Of a DNA stretch of 64,000 bases, positions 25,720 through 33,859 are shown in pieces. Within the stretch, counting starts at the first letter, position 1. Each line of letters starts with the position of its first letter. The stretch spans positions 65,463-129,462 of the forward strand of contig JBGTGP010000008.1 of NCBI GenBank assembly GCA_041746735.1. Reading direction: 5' to 3'. A model generated the notes under the pieces. The model made no database searches and was not told the origin of the DNA. It worked only from the letters and a program-made list of their open reading frames with translations. A program made the position numbers and the translations under genes. Source of the stretch: Opimibacter sp041746735. GTDB lineage: Bacteria; Bacteroidota; Bacteroidia; Chitinophagales; Saprospiraceae.

Positions 25720-25957
25720 AAACGGTTTTAAATTGTAAGACAAAGAAGATTTGTTGACCCGGCGAAATTAAACAATATGCTCATGTTTTTATCCTGTTGG
25801 GAGCCAAAATCTGCCATTTTGTAGAGGAAATTGCAGAACTCCTCTACTAAACATTTGGAATCCCGGTTGAAATGCCGACTTTTGTTTGGCCATTCAAACG
25901 TTAAATTTTTACTAACCTATTGGCAGCTAACAGAATAAGTAATATATTGCAGCAGAT

Positions 25958-26644
25958 ATGAAAAGACTCCTACCCATCCTAGCCGGCCTCCTGCTCCTTC
26001 CAGTACTGATGAAGGCTCAGGTGAGTATTACAGTTGACCCTGGTTCATTCGTCATCACAGGGCATCCATCCCAGACGGATATTGCCGCCCACATTCTGGT
26101 GACCAACACCGCCTCCTCGCCCGTAAACCTATTTTGGAGCAAACGGATGAATGGAGGCCCCGCCAACTGGCTGTCCTGGATTTGCGACAAAAATCTATGT
26201 TTTGACCCTGGCGTTAATTCCTGCCCGGCCAATAAGCCCAACCAACTCAATCCGGGCGAATCTTTTGACCTCCAGGTGCATATGAATCCAGGCAATACCG
26301 AGGGTTCGGCCACCTATGACCTCAATGTCATCGATGACCAGGGCAATGTAATTGCCACTGTTGCCGGTGAAATTAATATCAGTTCCACGACCTCCGTCAA
26401 GGAAGCCGGTGATAGCCGTCTGACCGTTTTTCCTAATCCTACACAGGACTTTTTTCAAGTCAGTGATACCCCCGGACTCCGGTACATTGAAGTGTTCAAT
26501 ATCGTAGGCAACAAGACCAAATCATTTGATGCTGCTCCCCAGCGCCAGTATTTTGTCGGGGAACTTCCGGAAGGAATTTATCTCGTGCGGCTCATCGCCT
26601 CCAGTGGTAAAGTGATCAAAACAGTCCGCCTCAGCAAACGGTAA
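25958..26644 (+). CDS. T9SS-exported protein with Ig-like domain
   Basis: A 228-residue secreted protein: signal peptide 1-20 (ending LMKAQ), one ~120-residue beta-sandwich-like domain, and a type A type IX sorting domain from about residue 154 (VFPNPTQDFFQV ... GIYLVRLIASSGKVIKTVRLSKR). The middle domain (LVTNTASSPVNLFWSKRMNGGPANWLSWICD) resembles the small LTD/immunoglobulin-like modules common in such proteins and has three cysteines that may form disulfides. No enzymatic motif. Monocistronic, with its own terminator. Function unknown. Confidence 0.83.
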   Translation: MKRLLPILAGLLLLPVLMKAQVSITVDPGSFVITGHPSQTDIAAHILVTNTASSPVNLFWSKRMNGGPANWLSWICDKNLCFDPGVNSCPANKPNQLNPGESFDLQVHMNPGNTEGSATYDLNVIDDQGNVIATVAGEINISSTTSVKEAGDSRLTVFPNPTQDFFQVSDTPGLRYIEVFNIVGNKTKSFDAAPQRQYFVGELPEGIYLVRLIASSGKVIKTVRLSKR

Positions 26645-26700
26645 AAGTCAGCTACTATTAATGCTGGACGCTATGTAGCACTACATGAAATATTTTTCAG

Positions 26701-26730
26701 GAAAAGCTCTTCACACGAAGGGCTTTTTCT
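26701..26730 (+). terminator. Rho-independent terminator after the small T9SS gene
   Basis: A 12-bp stem (GAAAAGCTCTTC / GAAGGGCTTTTT, two wobble pairs) with an ACAC loop followed by a T-rich tail, 57 bp after the stop codon of the gene ending at 26644. Confidence 0.8.
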
Positions 26731-26808
26731 TTGACAGGCGGCGCTTAAAGAATGTTGAGGTCTTCAGAATTAACACCTTTCATCCGAGATAGTACCTCTC
26801 AGCCGTTG

Positions 26809-26816
26809 TACCTTTG
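26809..26816 (+). promoter_or_regulatory. -7 promoter element of the PTPS-family gene
   Basis: TACCTTTG, an exact TAnnTTTG match, 26 bp before the start codon at 26843. No clear -33 element at the usual distance. Confidence 0.45.
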
Positions 26817-26842
26817 TGCCGAACACAGAAAAGATCTAATCT

Positions 26843-27259
26843 ATGTCATACCCGGTTTCCCTGTATCGTATGGGGCATTTTAATGCAGCACATCAACTGG
26901 CCATTCCTTCCTGGTCTATGGAGCGGAATATAGCAGAGTTTGGCAAGTGTGCTAATCCCAACTTTCACGGGCACAACTATGAAGTGGAGGTCAAGGTCAC
27001 GGGACAGCTGGATCCTGAAACCGGGATCCTGATCAATCTGAAAGAACTGAAGGATATTATTGAAAGTCAAGTGGAGGATCGGTTTGATCATAAGAATCTC
27101 AATCTGGACTGCCCCGAATTTGCCGACCGGATCCCCACGGTGGAGAATATCTGCATGGTCATCTATGAGATATTGCGCCCTCTGATCCCTATGCATTTGG
27201 ATCTCCGGGTCAAACTATATGAAACACCCCGAAATTTTGCGGAGTACCCCGGATATTGA
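26843..27259 (+). CDS. 6-pyruvoyl-tetrahydropterin synthase family enzyme
   Basis: A 138-residue T-fold enzyme acting on 7,8-dihydroneopterin triphosphate. Zinc ligands are His17 (in HFNAAHQL), His42 and His44. The catalytic cysteine motif is C-A-N-P-N-F-H-G-H (Cys36), i.e. CxxxxxHGH, the spacing of eukaryotic-type PTPS (CNNPNGHGH) rather than the CxxxHGH of QueD. Other family marks are DHKNLN, PTVENI (Glu triad) and YETPRNFAEY. It could therefore make 6-pyruvoyl-tetrahydropterin (towards tetrahydrobiopterin) or serve queuosine synthesis; neighbours do not decide. It ends 9 bp from the convergent M48 protease gene. Confidence 0.88.
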   Translation: MSYPVSLYRMGHFNAAHQLAIPSWSMERNIAEFGKCANPNFHGHNYEVEVKVTGQLDPETGILINLKELKDIIESQVEDRFDHKNLNLDCPEFADRIPTVENICMVIYEILRPLIPMHLDLRVKLYETPRNFAEYPGY

Positions 27260-27268
27260 ACCCCTGAA

Positions 27269-28105
27269 TTATTGTTGTCCCTTGTATTTGGATATCGCAT
27301 CGCGGATCCGCTGTACCCGGTTTTCCGGGCTGGGATGGGTGCTTAGAAATTCAGGTTGTTTTTGACCTCCACTGGCTCTCTCCAGAATCTCCATGACGGT
27401 GATGAGCGCTTCTGGATTATAGCCGGCCTGAATCATAAATCTCACCCCCAGATCATCTGACTCCAGTTCCTGATCACGTCCGTATGACATATTGATGAGG
27501 CCGGCAATCATTTGTGCAGCCTGCGTAGTGTTGTAATCTCCGGAAGCCACCACTGCTGCACCAGTCAGGCCTTCTGTCAATTCTTGTTTGGCAATACGTT
27601 CCGCTCCATGGCGCGCCACGACATGACCGATTTCATGCGCCAACACGCCGGCCAGTTCGTCTTCTGTTTCAAACTGCGTGATCAGCGCCGTGGTGATGAA
27701 GATCTGGCCACCGGGCAGGGCAAAAGCATTGACCACATTAGAATCAGCCAGCAAGTGGAAATCATATTGGTACGGAGTATTCCGGGCATCACTGTTTTGC
27801 ACCAGACGATGTCCTGTACTCTTTACCATCCGCTGTCCTTCAGGGTCAGGATGAAGCCCGCCAAACTGTTGGATCATCGCTGGGCGACTATGGAGCCCCA
27901 GCGCTATTTCCTGCTCCGTCGTGATACTGATGTGCTGGGTCTTACCCGTGATCTCATTTTGTTGCTCACTTGAATAATATTTGCACACCGCAAATCCGGC
28001 AAGGAGAAGCCCGATGATGAGTCCCCCGCCCATATTGCGACGCGAAGTTGAACCCCCACTCCGTGCAGGCTGTCCATACGTTGAGTTTCTGCGATACAGG
28101 GACAT
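27269..28105 (-). CDS. M48-family zinc metalloprotease
   Basis: A 278-residue protein with an uncharged N-terminal membrane anchor (about 29-42, LIIGLLLAGFAVCKY) preceded by Arg/Gly/Ser-rich residues, so the catalytic domain is probably periplasmic. The zinc site is HEIGHVVARHG (about 156-166) and the third ligand Glu is in DQELESDDLGVRFM. The C-terminal RSTHPSPENRVQRI motif is typical of BepA/Oma1-like M48 proteases that survey outer-membrane proteins. No TPR domain follows, so it corresponds to the short (Oma1/LoiP-like) class. Role in envelope quality control is inferred from the family. Confidence 0.9.
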   Translation of the reverse strand: MSLYRRNSTYGQPARSGGSTSRRNMGGGLIIGLLLAGFAVCKYYSSEQQNEITGKTQHISITTEQEIALGLHSRPAMIQQFGGLHPDPEGQRMVKSTGHRLVQNSDARNTPYQYDFHLLADSNVVNAFALPGGQIFITTALITQFETEDELAGVLAHEIGHVVARHGAERIAKQELTEGLTGAAVVASGDYNTTQAAQMIAGLINMSYGRDQELESDDLGVRFMIQAGYNPEALITVMEILERASGGQKQPEFLSTHPSPENRVQRIRDAISKYKGQQ

Positions 28106-28197
28106 AGATCAGCATTTAGATAAACCAACAATCCTACCCAAAATAGGGATAGTTTTCAAGTAAAACAATATTCGGAGGGAGATTACAATAGCCGGAC

Positions 28198-29778
28198 CTA
28201 AAACTCCGAAGTAAAGTGAAATCGGATGTCAGGAAAATTTTCCAGGGTCATGCGGAGAACCCAGGCAGATTCAGCCAGAAACACCGGCTTACCATCCGTA
28301 TCATGAGCTATATCCTTCTTTTTACGTGAGATAAAAGCATGCAGTGCTGCTTCTGAATCGGCCTCAATCCAGCAGGCTTTGTGCAGGCTTAGCGGTTCGT
28401 AATCGCATTTGGCGCCATATTCATGTTCGAGCCGGTATTGGATCACATCAAACTGAAGGGCTCCGACGGTGCCGATGATTTTGTCACCATTGATTTCCTT
28501 GACAAACATCTGGGCTACACCTTCATCCATAAGCTGGTCCAACCCTTTGTTGAGTTGCTTGGTTTTCATGGGATCTTTGTTGATGACCCGACGAAACATT
28601 TCCGGAGAGAACCGGGGAATGCCTTTGAAGTGAAGTTTTTCTCCTTCTGTCAGCGTATCACCAATATTAAAAATACCAGAATCGTACAAGCCGACGATAT
28701 CTCCGGGCCATGCATCATCGATGACTTCCTTTCTGGAGGCCATAAATGAGGTTGGATTTGAAAATTTCAACTGACGTTCCTGGCGAACATGATAATAGTT
28801 GGTGTTACGCTCAAATCTTCCGGAACATACGCGCAGAAAGGCGATGCGGTCGCGGTGGCGGGGATCAATATTGGCATGGATTTTAAATACAAAACCACTG
28901 AAAGCGCTTTCTTCAGGGAAGACGATACGTTCTTCAGTTTCCCTGGGTAGTGGTGCCGGGGCGATATCGATAAAACAGTCGAGGAGTTCCTTTACACCAA
29001 AGTTGTTGATCGCACTGCCAAAAAAAACTGGAGACAAATCTCCGGAGAGGTATTTGTCCCTGTCAAAATCCGGATATACATGGGTGACCGTATCCAGGTC
29101 CGAGCGCAATTCATTGGCGGGTCTTTCTCCTACGTAAGCATCGAGACGGGGATCGTCCAGGGAATGTATTTCAATGATCTCTTCTTCCTCTTGCTTGCTG
29201 TGGGGACGGAAGAGGACCAATTTTTTTTCATAGATATTATAGACTCCTTTAAAGAGCTGTCCCATACCGATGGGCCAACTCAACGGCGTGACATGTAGTC
29301 CAAGTTTTTGCTCGACTTCATCGAGCAAGTCTATAGCATCTTTGCCTTCACGATCCAGTTTGTTGATAAAAACGATGATGGGTGTTTTGCGCATCCGGCA
29401 GACGGCCACGAGTTTTTCGGTTTGTTCTTCTACACCCTTGGCGACATCGATCACGACGATGACACTGTCTACTGCCGTTAAGGTGCGGAATGTATCCTCA
29501 GCAAAATCTTTGTGGCCCGGAGTGTCCAGAATATTGACTTTATGATCGCGGTAAGGAAATGCCATAACGGAGGTTGCCACGGAGATCCCGCGTTGACGTT
29601 CGATCTCCATAAAGTCGGAGGTGGCATGTTTTTTAATCTTATTGGACTTGACGGCTCCGGCTTCCTGGATAGCACCACCAAAGAGGAGCAGTTTTTCTGT
29701 CAGGGTTGTTTTGCCGGCATCCGGGTGGGAAATGATGCCAAAGGTTTTACGTTTCTGGATTTCTTCTATCGCACTCAT
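28198..29778 (-). CDS. prfC: Peptide chain release factor 3
   Basis: Translational GTPase that recycles RF1/RF2 after termination. At 526 residues it is close to the E. coli protein (529). G1 is SHPDAGKT (17-24), the switch region contains the MEIERQRGISV segment, G3 is DTPGHKDF, and G4 is NKLDREGKD. The RF3-specific domains II and III follow (FKIHANIDPRHRDRIAFLRVCSG; the C-terminal ...DIAHDTDGKPVFLAESAW). The start ATG at 29778 lies 22 bp after a perfect -7 element. Monocistronic. Confidence 0.97.
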   Translation of the reverse strand: MSAIEEIQKRKTFGIISHPDAGKTTLTEKLLLFGGAIQEAGAVKSNKIKKHATSDFMEIERQRGISVATSVMAFPYRDHKVNILDTPGHKDFAEDTFRTLTAVDSVIVVIDVAKGVEEQTEKLVAVCRMRKTPIIVFINKLDREGKDAIDLLDEVEQKLGLHVTPLSWPIGMGQLFKGVYNIYEKKLVLFRPHSKQEEEEIIEIHSLDDPRLDAYVGERPANELRSDLDTVTHVYPDFDRDKYLSGDLSPVFFGSAINNFGVKELLDCFIDIAPAPLPRETEERIVFPEESAFSGFVFKIHANIDPRHRDRIAFLRVCSGRFERNTNYYHVRQERQLKFSNPTSFMASRKEVIDDAWPGDIVGLYDSGIFNIGDTLTEGEKLHFKGIPRFSPEMFRRVINKDPMKTKQLNKGLDQLMDEGVAQMFVKEINGDKIIGTVGALQFDVIQYRLEHEYGAKCDYEPLSLHKACWIEADSEAALHAFISRKKKDIAHDTDGKPVFLAESAWVLRMTLENFPDIRFHFTSEF

Positions 29779-29800
29779 ACGGGTCGGTCGGAAAAGGGCA

Positions 29801-29808
29801 CAAAGGTA
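29801..29808 (-). promoter_or_regulatory. -7 promoter element of prfC
   Basis: CAAAGGTA on the plus strand reads TACCTTTG on the minus strand, an exact TAnnTTTG match 22 bp upstream of the prfC start. No convincing -33 TTTG. Confidence 0.45.
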
Positions 29809-29883
29809 AAGAAAAGAGAAATGTGGTTCTGAAATGACTACATCCAGAATAATGGATTAAATCGGATGTCTATTGAGGACCAC

Positions 29884-29916
29884 AAAAAAACCCGCCAGGG
29901 AGGTGCCCAGCGGGTT
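29884..29916 (-). terminator. Rho-independent terminator of the padR-pspC unit
   Basis: AACCCGC (29889-29895) pairs with GCGGGTT (29910-29916), with an inner GGG/CCC stem. On the minus strand it is followed by seven T residues. It lies 39 bp past the stop of the PspC gene. Confidence 0.85.
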
Positions 29917-29954
29917 GCAATTTGAGAAGTGCTATTCTGATATGGTAAGGAGGA

Positions 29955-30725
29955 TCAGACGAAATCTTTCTTGTTATATGGTGTAGTCACCTTTTCCGGT
30001 TGGGCGGACCTTCGATCCCAGGACCAGCCGGAGGTCATCATGTGATCCTCGTCCTTATTCTGAGGCGTGGACCGGAAGTGATGTTTCTTATGCTTTTTCC
30101 CAAATTTATCCTGCAGCTTATCTCCGAGTTCTTCGATCTCCTGTTTGACCATTTTGGCGATGTTGTTGACATTAGTGGGTTCGCCCATCATCTCAAGCCG
30201 GTCAGACACTGTTTTGGCCTCAGGTACTATAGCCCATAGGACAGCATATATGACAACACTGGAACCTCCAAGAAGAGTCAGGATCACAAATCCGATCCGG
30301 ATCCACACGGCATCCTGTATGCCCAGATACGACGCAAGACCCGAACAAACACCCCCCACTACTTTGTCGTCCGGATCTCTGTAAAGTCTCTTACCGGTCT
30401 TGAGTTGGAATGAATGCCTGGTCGTTTTCTTTTCTTTTTCTTTGGATGACGGTTCCGTAAAGTCGATATCCTTCAACTCTTCCGGCGTACCCAGTACGGA
30501 AATGGCCTCCAGGATATCCACTTTGCTGACGATCGTGCGGGTCCCTCTATTCCGGTTGACGAGTTCACCCATACGGGTTTCGATATCCTGCATGATTTCG
30601 GCCGCGCCTTCGCTGCCGTCGAAATGCCGGGTCAGGGTATTGAGGTAATGGTTGGCTGAATCATACGCATCCTCGTCGATGGTAAAAGCATAGCCGCCGA
30701 GGTTGATATTAATGGTCTTATTCAT
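29955..30725 (-). CDS. PspC-domain membrane protein
   Basis: A 256-residue protein with three regions. Residues 1-~90 form a conserved Bacteroidota domain (INLGGYAFTIDEDAYDSANHYLNTLTRHF), with strand/helix segments and no membrane span. The PspC domain follows at about 108-168 (KRLYRDPDDKVVGGVCSGLASYLGIQDAVWIRIGF, then a hydrophobic helix LLGGSSVVIYAVLWAIVP). The C-terminal ~80 residues are charged with a KKHKKHH run. PspC proteins sense or buffer envelope stress, and the protein is likely an inner-membrane component. The gene overlaps padR by four bases (ATGA); the pair is a common Bacteroidota two-gene unit. Confidence 0.9.
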   Translation of the reverse strand: MNKTININLGGYAFTIDEDAYDSANHYLNTLTRHFDGSEGAAEIMQDIETRMGELVNRNRGTRTIVSKVDILEAISVLGTPEELKDIDFTEPSSKEKEKKTTRHSFQLKTGKRLYRDPDDKVVGGVCSGLASYLGIQDAVWIRIGFVILTLLGGSSVVIYAVLWAIVPEAKTVSDRLEMMGEPTNVNNIAKMVKQEIEELGDKLQDKFGKKHKKHHFRSTPQNKDEDHMMTSGWSWDRRSAQPEKVTTPYNKKDFV

Positions 30726-31060
30726 TGATGTTGAAGATTTTGAGTGGTAAGAGAAACGGCTTCATTGATTTCGGTCCAGGATTGGCGAAGACCCTCCAGG
30801 AAGGTTCGGCCTTCATCGGTAATCCGGAAGTATTTGCGGGGAGGCCCATAATTGGATTCCATCCAGAAATATTCAAGAAAACCGGAGTTTTTCAATCGTG
30901 TGAGCAGGGGGTATAGTGTTCCTTCTACCACCACAAGTTGGGATTTCCGGAGTCTGTCGATAATATCTGAAGTGTACATGGCTTCGGCGGACAGAATTGA
31001 TAGAATGCACATTTCGAGTACCCCTTTTCGCATCTGAGCCTTCATGTTATCGAGTTTCAT
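30722..31060 (-). CDS. PadR-family transcriptional regulator
   Basis: A 112-residue winged-helix repressor. The PadR signature is clear: RKGVLEMCILSILSAEAMYTSDIIDRLRKSQLVVVEGTLYPLLTRLKNSGFLEYFW (recognition helix near 45-58) and GPPRKYFRITDEGRTFLEGL. The C-terminal helix for dimerisation is short (PadR-s2 type). It is first in an operon with pspC and overlaps it by 4 bp. A 21-bp palindrome 25 bp upstream of its start is a plausible autoregulatory operator, so it likely senses envelope conditions and controls pspC and itself (inference). Confidence 0.92.
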   Translation of the reverse strand: MKLDNMKAQMRKGVLEMCILSILSAEAMYTSDIIDRLRKSQLVVVEGTLYPLLTRLKNSGFLEYFWMESNYGPPRKYFRITDEGRTFLEGLRQSWTEINEAVSLTTQNLQHQ

Positions 31061-31064
31061 GGGA

Positions 31065-31072
31065 CAAATATA
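31065..31072 (-). promoter_or_regulatory. -7 promoter element of padR-pspC
   Basis: TATATTTG on the minus strand (plus: CAAATATA) is an exact -7 match. It lies only four bases before the padR ATG, so transcription would begin at or inside the start codon (leaderless mRNA) if this is the real element. Confidence 0.45.
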
Positions 31073-31084
31073 GAATTTTGTATG

Positions 31085-31105
31085 GTACTATGTTAAACAA
31101 AGTAC
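31085..31105. promoter_or_regulatory. 21-bp palindrome, probable PadR operator
   Basis: GTACTATGTT (31085-31094), one central A, then AACAAAGTAC (31096-31105): the arms are inverted repeats matching at 9 of 10 positions. It overlaps a TTTG on the minus strand (31098-31101), 25 bp upstream of the -7 box. A further TACTATG/CATAGTA inverted pair spans 31086-31122. The location just upstream of padR suggests autoregulation. Confidence 0.6.
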
Positions 31106-31157
31106 ACCAATTATACATAGTAGCAGATGGAAAGCCCGTTTTAATCGACAAGTGGCA

Positions 31158-31185
31158 ATAAAAAAAGGCCCGCCGTGGCGAGCCT
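31158..31185 (-). terminator. Rho-independent terminator of the DUF2911 gene
   Basis: On the minus strand AGGCTCGCC and GGCGGGCCT form a 9-bp stem with a 2-nt gap between the arms (opening to a small loop), followed by a run of seven T. It lies 20 bp after the stop at 31205. Confidence 0.85.
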
Positions 31186-31204
31186 GGAATCCATTCAGAT
31201 AGAC

Positions 31205-32341
31205 TTAATTGACATCCTTTTGGACTTTGAGTTTGGTGATCATGTTCCTGAGGGCGTCTTTATTGACTTGATCCGGGGCTTGGGACAGGGCCGCTTCGGC
31301 ATATATGAGGGCATCACTGTAAAGGCCTGCGGCTGAAAGGCCCCTTACCATTCCGACTTTGGTAGGCCAGTCACCATTGTTTTTTTCATGATTCCTGGAA
31401 AAAATCCTGAGTGCTTCCCCGGTTTTGCCTAATGCTATAAGACTTCGGCCGAGTTGATGCACCTGAAAAACATTTGCATCTGGCATATCCATGGCCTTTT
31501 CCAATATCAGCACACCTTCTTCAGTTTGATTCATCTTCAATAGTATTTGGGCTTTCGTGGACAGCGTTGTGAAATAGGTTCTGCCGAAGAAACCCTCCAT
31601 ACTGCGATCCACCCATTCCAGCGCTTTGGGAAGGTTATAATTTTCTTCCAGGAGGTAATTGGCGGCGGCAGTAAAGTTGGATGCAGTAAATCCTGCGACT
31701 CCCTGGAACTCTCGGTCGAGTTTGGCGATATAGAGATCCGTCATATCCGGAACCGTAATTTTCATCGGCACACTCTTTAATTCCCATTGGAGTTCCAATG
31801 TGGTTTCAGTAGATTTTCGTTCTGAAAAGGTATAGTTGAGCCATTCGGTATGGGGGTGATCTTTGGGCATGACGTTGACGCGGAGGACATCTTCTCCGGG
31901 ATCATAGAAATAGCTACCCCAGCCGGAACTGTTTTTGGAAAAGATCCAGGTCCACGGCCCTGTTTCGGACAGCAATAAAAACAAGCCATACGTCCCGGCC
32001 GGCAACGGCTGGCCTTCGATGTGCACATCGTGTGAAAATTGGATAGTGGTACACTCGTTGGCACCGGCACGCCAGGGAGCGGCTTTGGACGTACCGAAAC
32101 CCTGATCGATCATGCCATAGTGCGCAACAGGCGTACCCCAGATTTTCCCGGTCCGGTCAGAACCGTCGGGTCCCGTCACATCCGGGCTGTTATACTGAAC
32201 GGTCACGTGCACCAGGCTCCCGATATATTGGGTGAGGATGCTTTTATAATTATCACCACTTGGTGGCAAAGTTGGCGCCTGAGCTATCAGGAAGACCTGG
32301 AAGAGGAACATGGTGAGCAAAAGAAGTACATCTCTTTTCAT
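31205..32341 (-). CDS. DUF2911 protein with C-terminal TPR repeats
   Basis: A 378-residue secreted protein. I start at the ATG at 32341 (MKRDVLLLLTMFLFQVFLIAQ, a signal peptide); the frame is open 29 codons further upstream without a credible start. The DUF2911 domain covers about residues 30-165, with VTVQYNSPDVTGPDG, WGTPVAHYGMIDQGFG, APWRAGANECTTIQFS, LPAGTYGLFLL, and WTWIFSKNSSGWGSYFYDPGEDVLRV. The C-terminal ~170 residues form TPR-like helical pairs. The domain is common in Bacteroidota, and I know no proven function. Divergent from the sensor kinase gene; terminator downstream. Confidence 0.86.
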   Translation of the reverse strand: MKRDVLLLLTMFLFQVFLIAQAPTLPPSGDNYKSILTQYIGSLVHVTVQYNSPDVTGPDGSDRTGKIWGTPVAHYGMIDQGFGTSKAAPWRAGANECTTIQFSHDVHIEGQPLPAGTYGLFLLLSETGPWTWIFSKNSSGWGSYFYDPGEDVLRVNVMPKDHPHTEWLNYTFSERKSTETTLELQWELKSVPMKITVPDMTDLYIAKLDREFQGVAGFTASNFTAAANYLLEENYNLPKALEWVDRSMEGFFGRTYFTTLSTKAQILLKMNQTEEGVLILEKAMDMPDANVFQVHQLGRSLIALGKTGEALRIFSRNHEKNNGDWPTKVGMVRGLSAAGLYSDALIYAEAALSQAPDQVNKDALRNMITKLKVQKDVN

Positions 32342-32578
32342 AATAGTATAGATTGAAAAATGAAAGGAAGCGGGTATTACAATGAATATAACGTTGAATA
32401 CCCTGAGATGAGGGCTGTTTTGGATCAACGAGGTAAGGAATTCGATGAAAACGAAATGAGACGATCAGGTGTTATCTCTTCTGGTGTCGGGGCAAAGACT
32501 GTGAGATGTGTTCTGTTGTGGCAGGATGAGCTGCGCAGCCATGACTCTTTCTTTCCCCGGTAAAGCATATACCTTTAC
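32342..32578. other. 237-bp divergent intergenic region
   Basis: Lies between the DUF2911 gene (minus) and the sensor kinase gene (plus), so it should hold both promoters. TACCTTTA ends just before the kinase ATG (one mismatch to the -7 consensus). A 67-codon open frame within it has no recognisable features and I do not call it a gene. Confidence 0.4.
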
Positions 32579-33859
32579 ATGTCGATGAGGAACTCAAGTT
32601 TTCGCTGGGTTATTTTGCTGGGGGCGATCTCGATCCTGAGTATCATCGCTATGCAGACCTATTGGTTGATTCAGCGCTGGAGTCATGAGTCTCAGTCATT
32701 TCATCAGACGACTTCTATTGCCTTGTTGCGTGTCGCGCACAGGATGGCGGAGATCAACAAATCCACCCTTCCGTCAGGAGAGATTATCAAGCGGATAACC
32801 CCCAATTATTATATCGTCAATTTCAACGATGTGATTGATGCCAATATTCTCGAATATCTGTTGTATCAGGAATTCAGTTCACTGGCGTCCTACACGGATT
32901 TTGAGTATGGCATCTACGATTGCTCGAGCAATGATATGGTATATGGCAATCATTGCAACCTGATCGAATCAGGCAAACCCAGTAAAGCTGACGGGAAGTT
33001 GCCTAAATATGATGACTTTATCTATTATTTTGGGGTCAAATTTCCATCACGTCAGGATGACCTGCGATCCAACACAGGCTGGACATGGCTGATGGCCCTG
33101 TTGGCTTTTATCACGGTGACCTTTTTTGCGTATGCGATCTGGGTCATCTTTAATCAACGGCGATATTCCGAAATGCAGCGTGATTTTATTAACAACATGA
33201 CGCACGAGTTTAAGACACCGCTGACCTCGATTCAGTTGTCCAGTGATTTTCTTGCTAAGCAATCTGTGATCCAGACGGATGAGCGGCTGAAGCGATATAC
33301 GGAATTGATCCGATCCCAGTATCAAAGGCTCAACACACAAGTGGAAAAGCTGCTCAATGTGGCGCGATTGGAGTCCGGAGAATTTAAGCTCAAGGAAGAG
33401 AATATCGATATGCACCAATTGCTGGAGGAGGTACTTGATTCGAAAGCTGCCGAATCCGGCATAGAGGGTCGTATTTTTAATAAGCGTTTTAACGCCACGC
33501 ATCCGGTCATAGAGGGAGATCGATCACACCTGGGCAGTGTGGTGAGTAATCTCATTGACAATGCGGTGAAATATTCACCGGCGGATCAACCAATTGACAT
33601 CATCACCTCCAATGAGCACCAGCAGCTCAGGGTCAGCATCCTGGATCGTGGCATTGGAATTGCCCAGACTCATCAGAAGCATTTGTTTAAGAAATTCTAT
33701 CGCGTACCTTCAGGCAATGTTCATGACATCAAAGGATTTGGCTTGGGGCTCCACTATGTTAAGACGATCCTGAAACTCCACCAGGGTGACATTGATGTGG
33801 AAAGTGAGCCTGGGAAGGGAAGTTGTTTTTCATTTTATATACCTACTATAGCTTCATGA
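32579..33859 (+). CDS. Sensor histidine kinase
   Basis: A 426-residue class I sensor kinase. Transmembrane helix 1 is near 10-27 (WVILLGAISILSIIAMQTYWL); a periplasmic sensor region follows to about 160; helix 2 is near 163-187 (WTWLMALLAFITVTFFAYAIWVIF). The dimerisation/phosphoacceptor motif NNMTHEFKTPLTSI places His209, directly after helix 2 with no HAMP domain. The ATPase motifs are N box (VVSNLIDNAVKYSP), G1 (LDRGIGIA), and G2 (GFGLGLHYV). It overlaps the response regulator by four bases (ATGA). The signal is unknown; the architecture resembles the Bacteroides RprX type. Confidence 0.93.
   Translation: MSMRNSSFRWVILLGAISILSIIAMQTYWLIQRWSHESQSFHQTTSIALLRVAHRMAEINKSTLPSGEIIKRITPNYYIVNFNDVIDANILEYLLYQEFSSLASYTDFEYGIYDCSSNDMVYGNHCNLIESGKPSKADGKLPKYDDFIYYFGVKFPSRQDDLRSNTGWTWLMALLAFITVTFFAYAIWVIFNQRRYSEMQRDFINNMTHEFKTPLTSIQLSSDFLAKQSVIQTDERLKRYTELIRSQYQRLNTQVEKLLNVARLESGEFKLKEENIDMHQLLEEVLDSKAAESGIEGRIFNKRFNATHPVIEGDRSHLGSVVSNLIDNAVKYSPADQPIDIITSNEHQQLRVSILDRGIGIAQTHQKHLFKKFYRVPSGNVHDIKGFGLGLHYVKTILKLHQGDIDVESEPGKGSCFSFYIPTIAS

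Noticed and set aside
32360..32563. 67-codon frame in the DUF2911/sensor-kinase gap
   Set aside because: Occupies a divergent promoter region and shows no domain or signal peptide; possible but unsupported.
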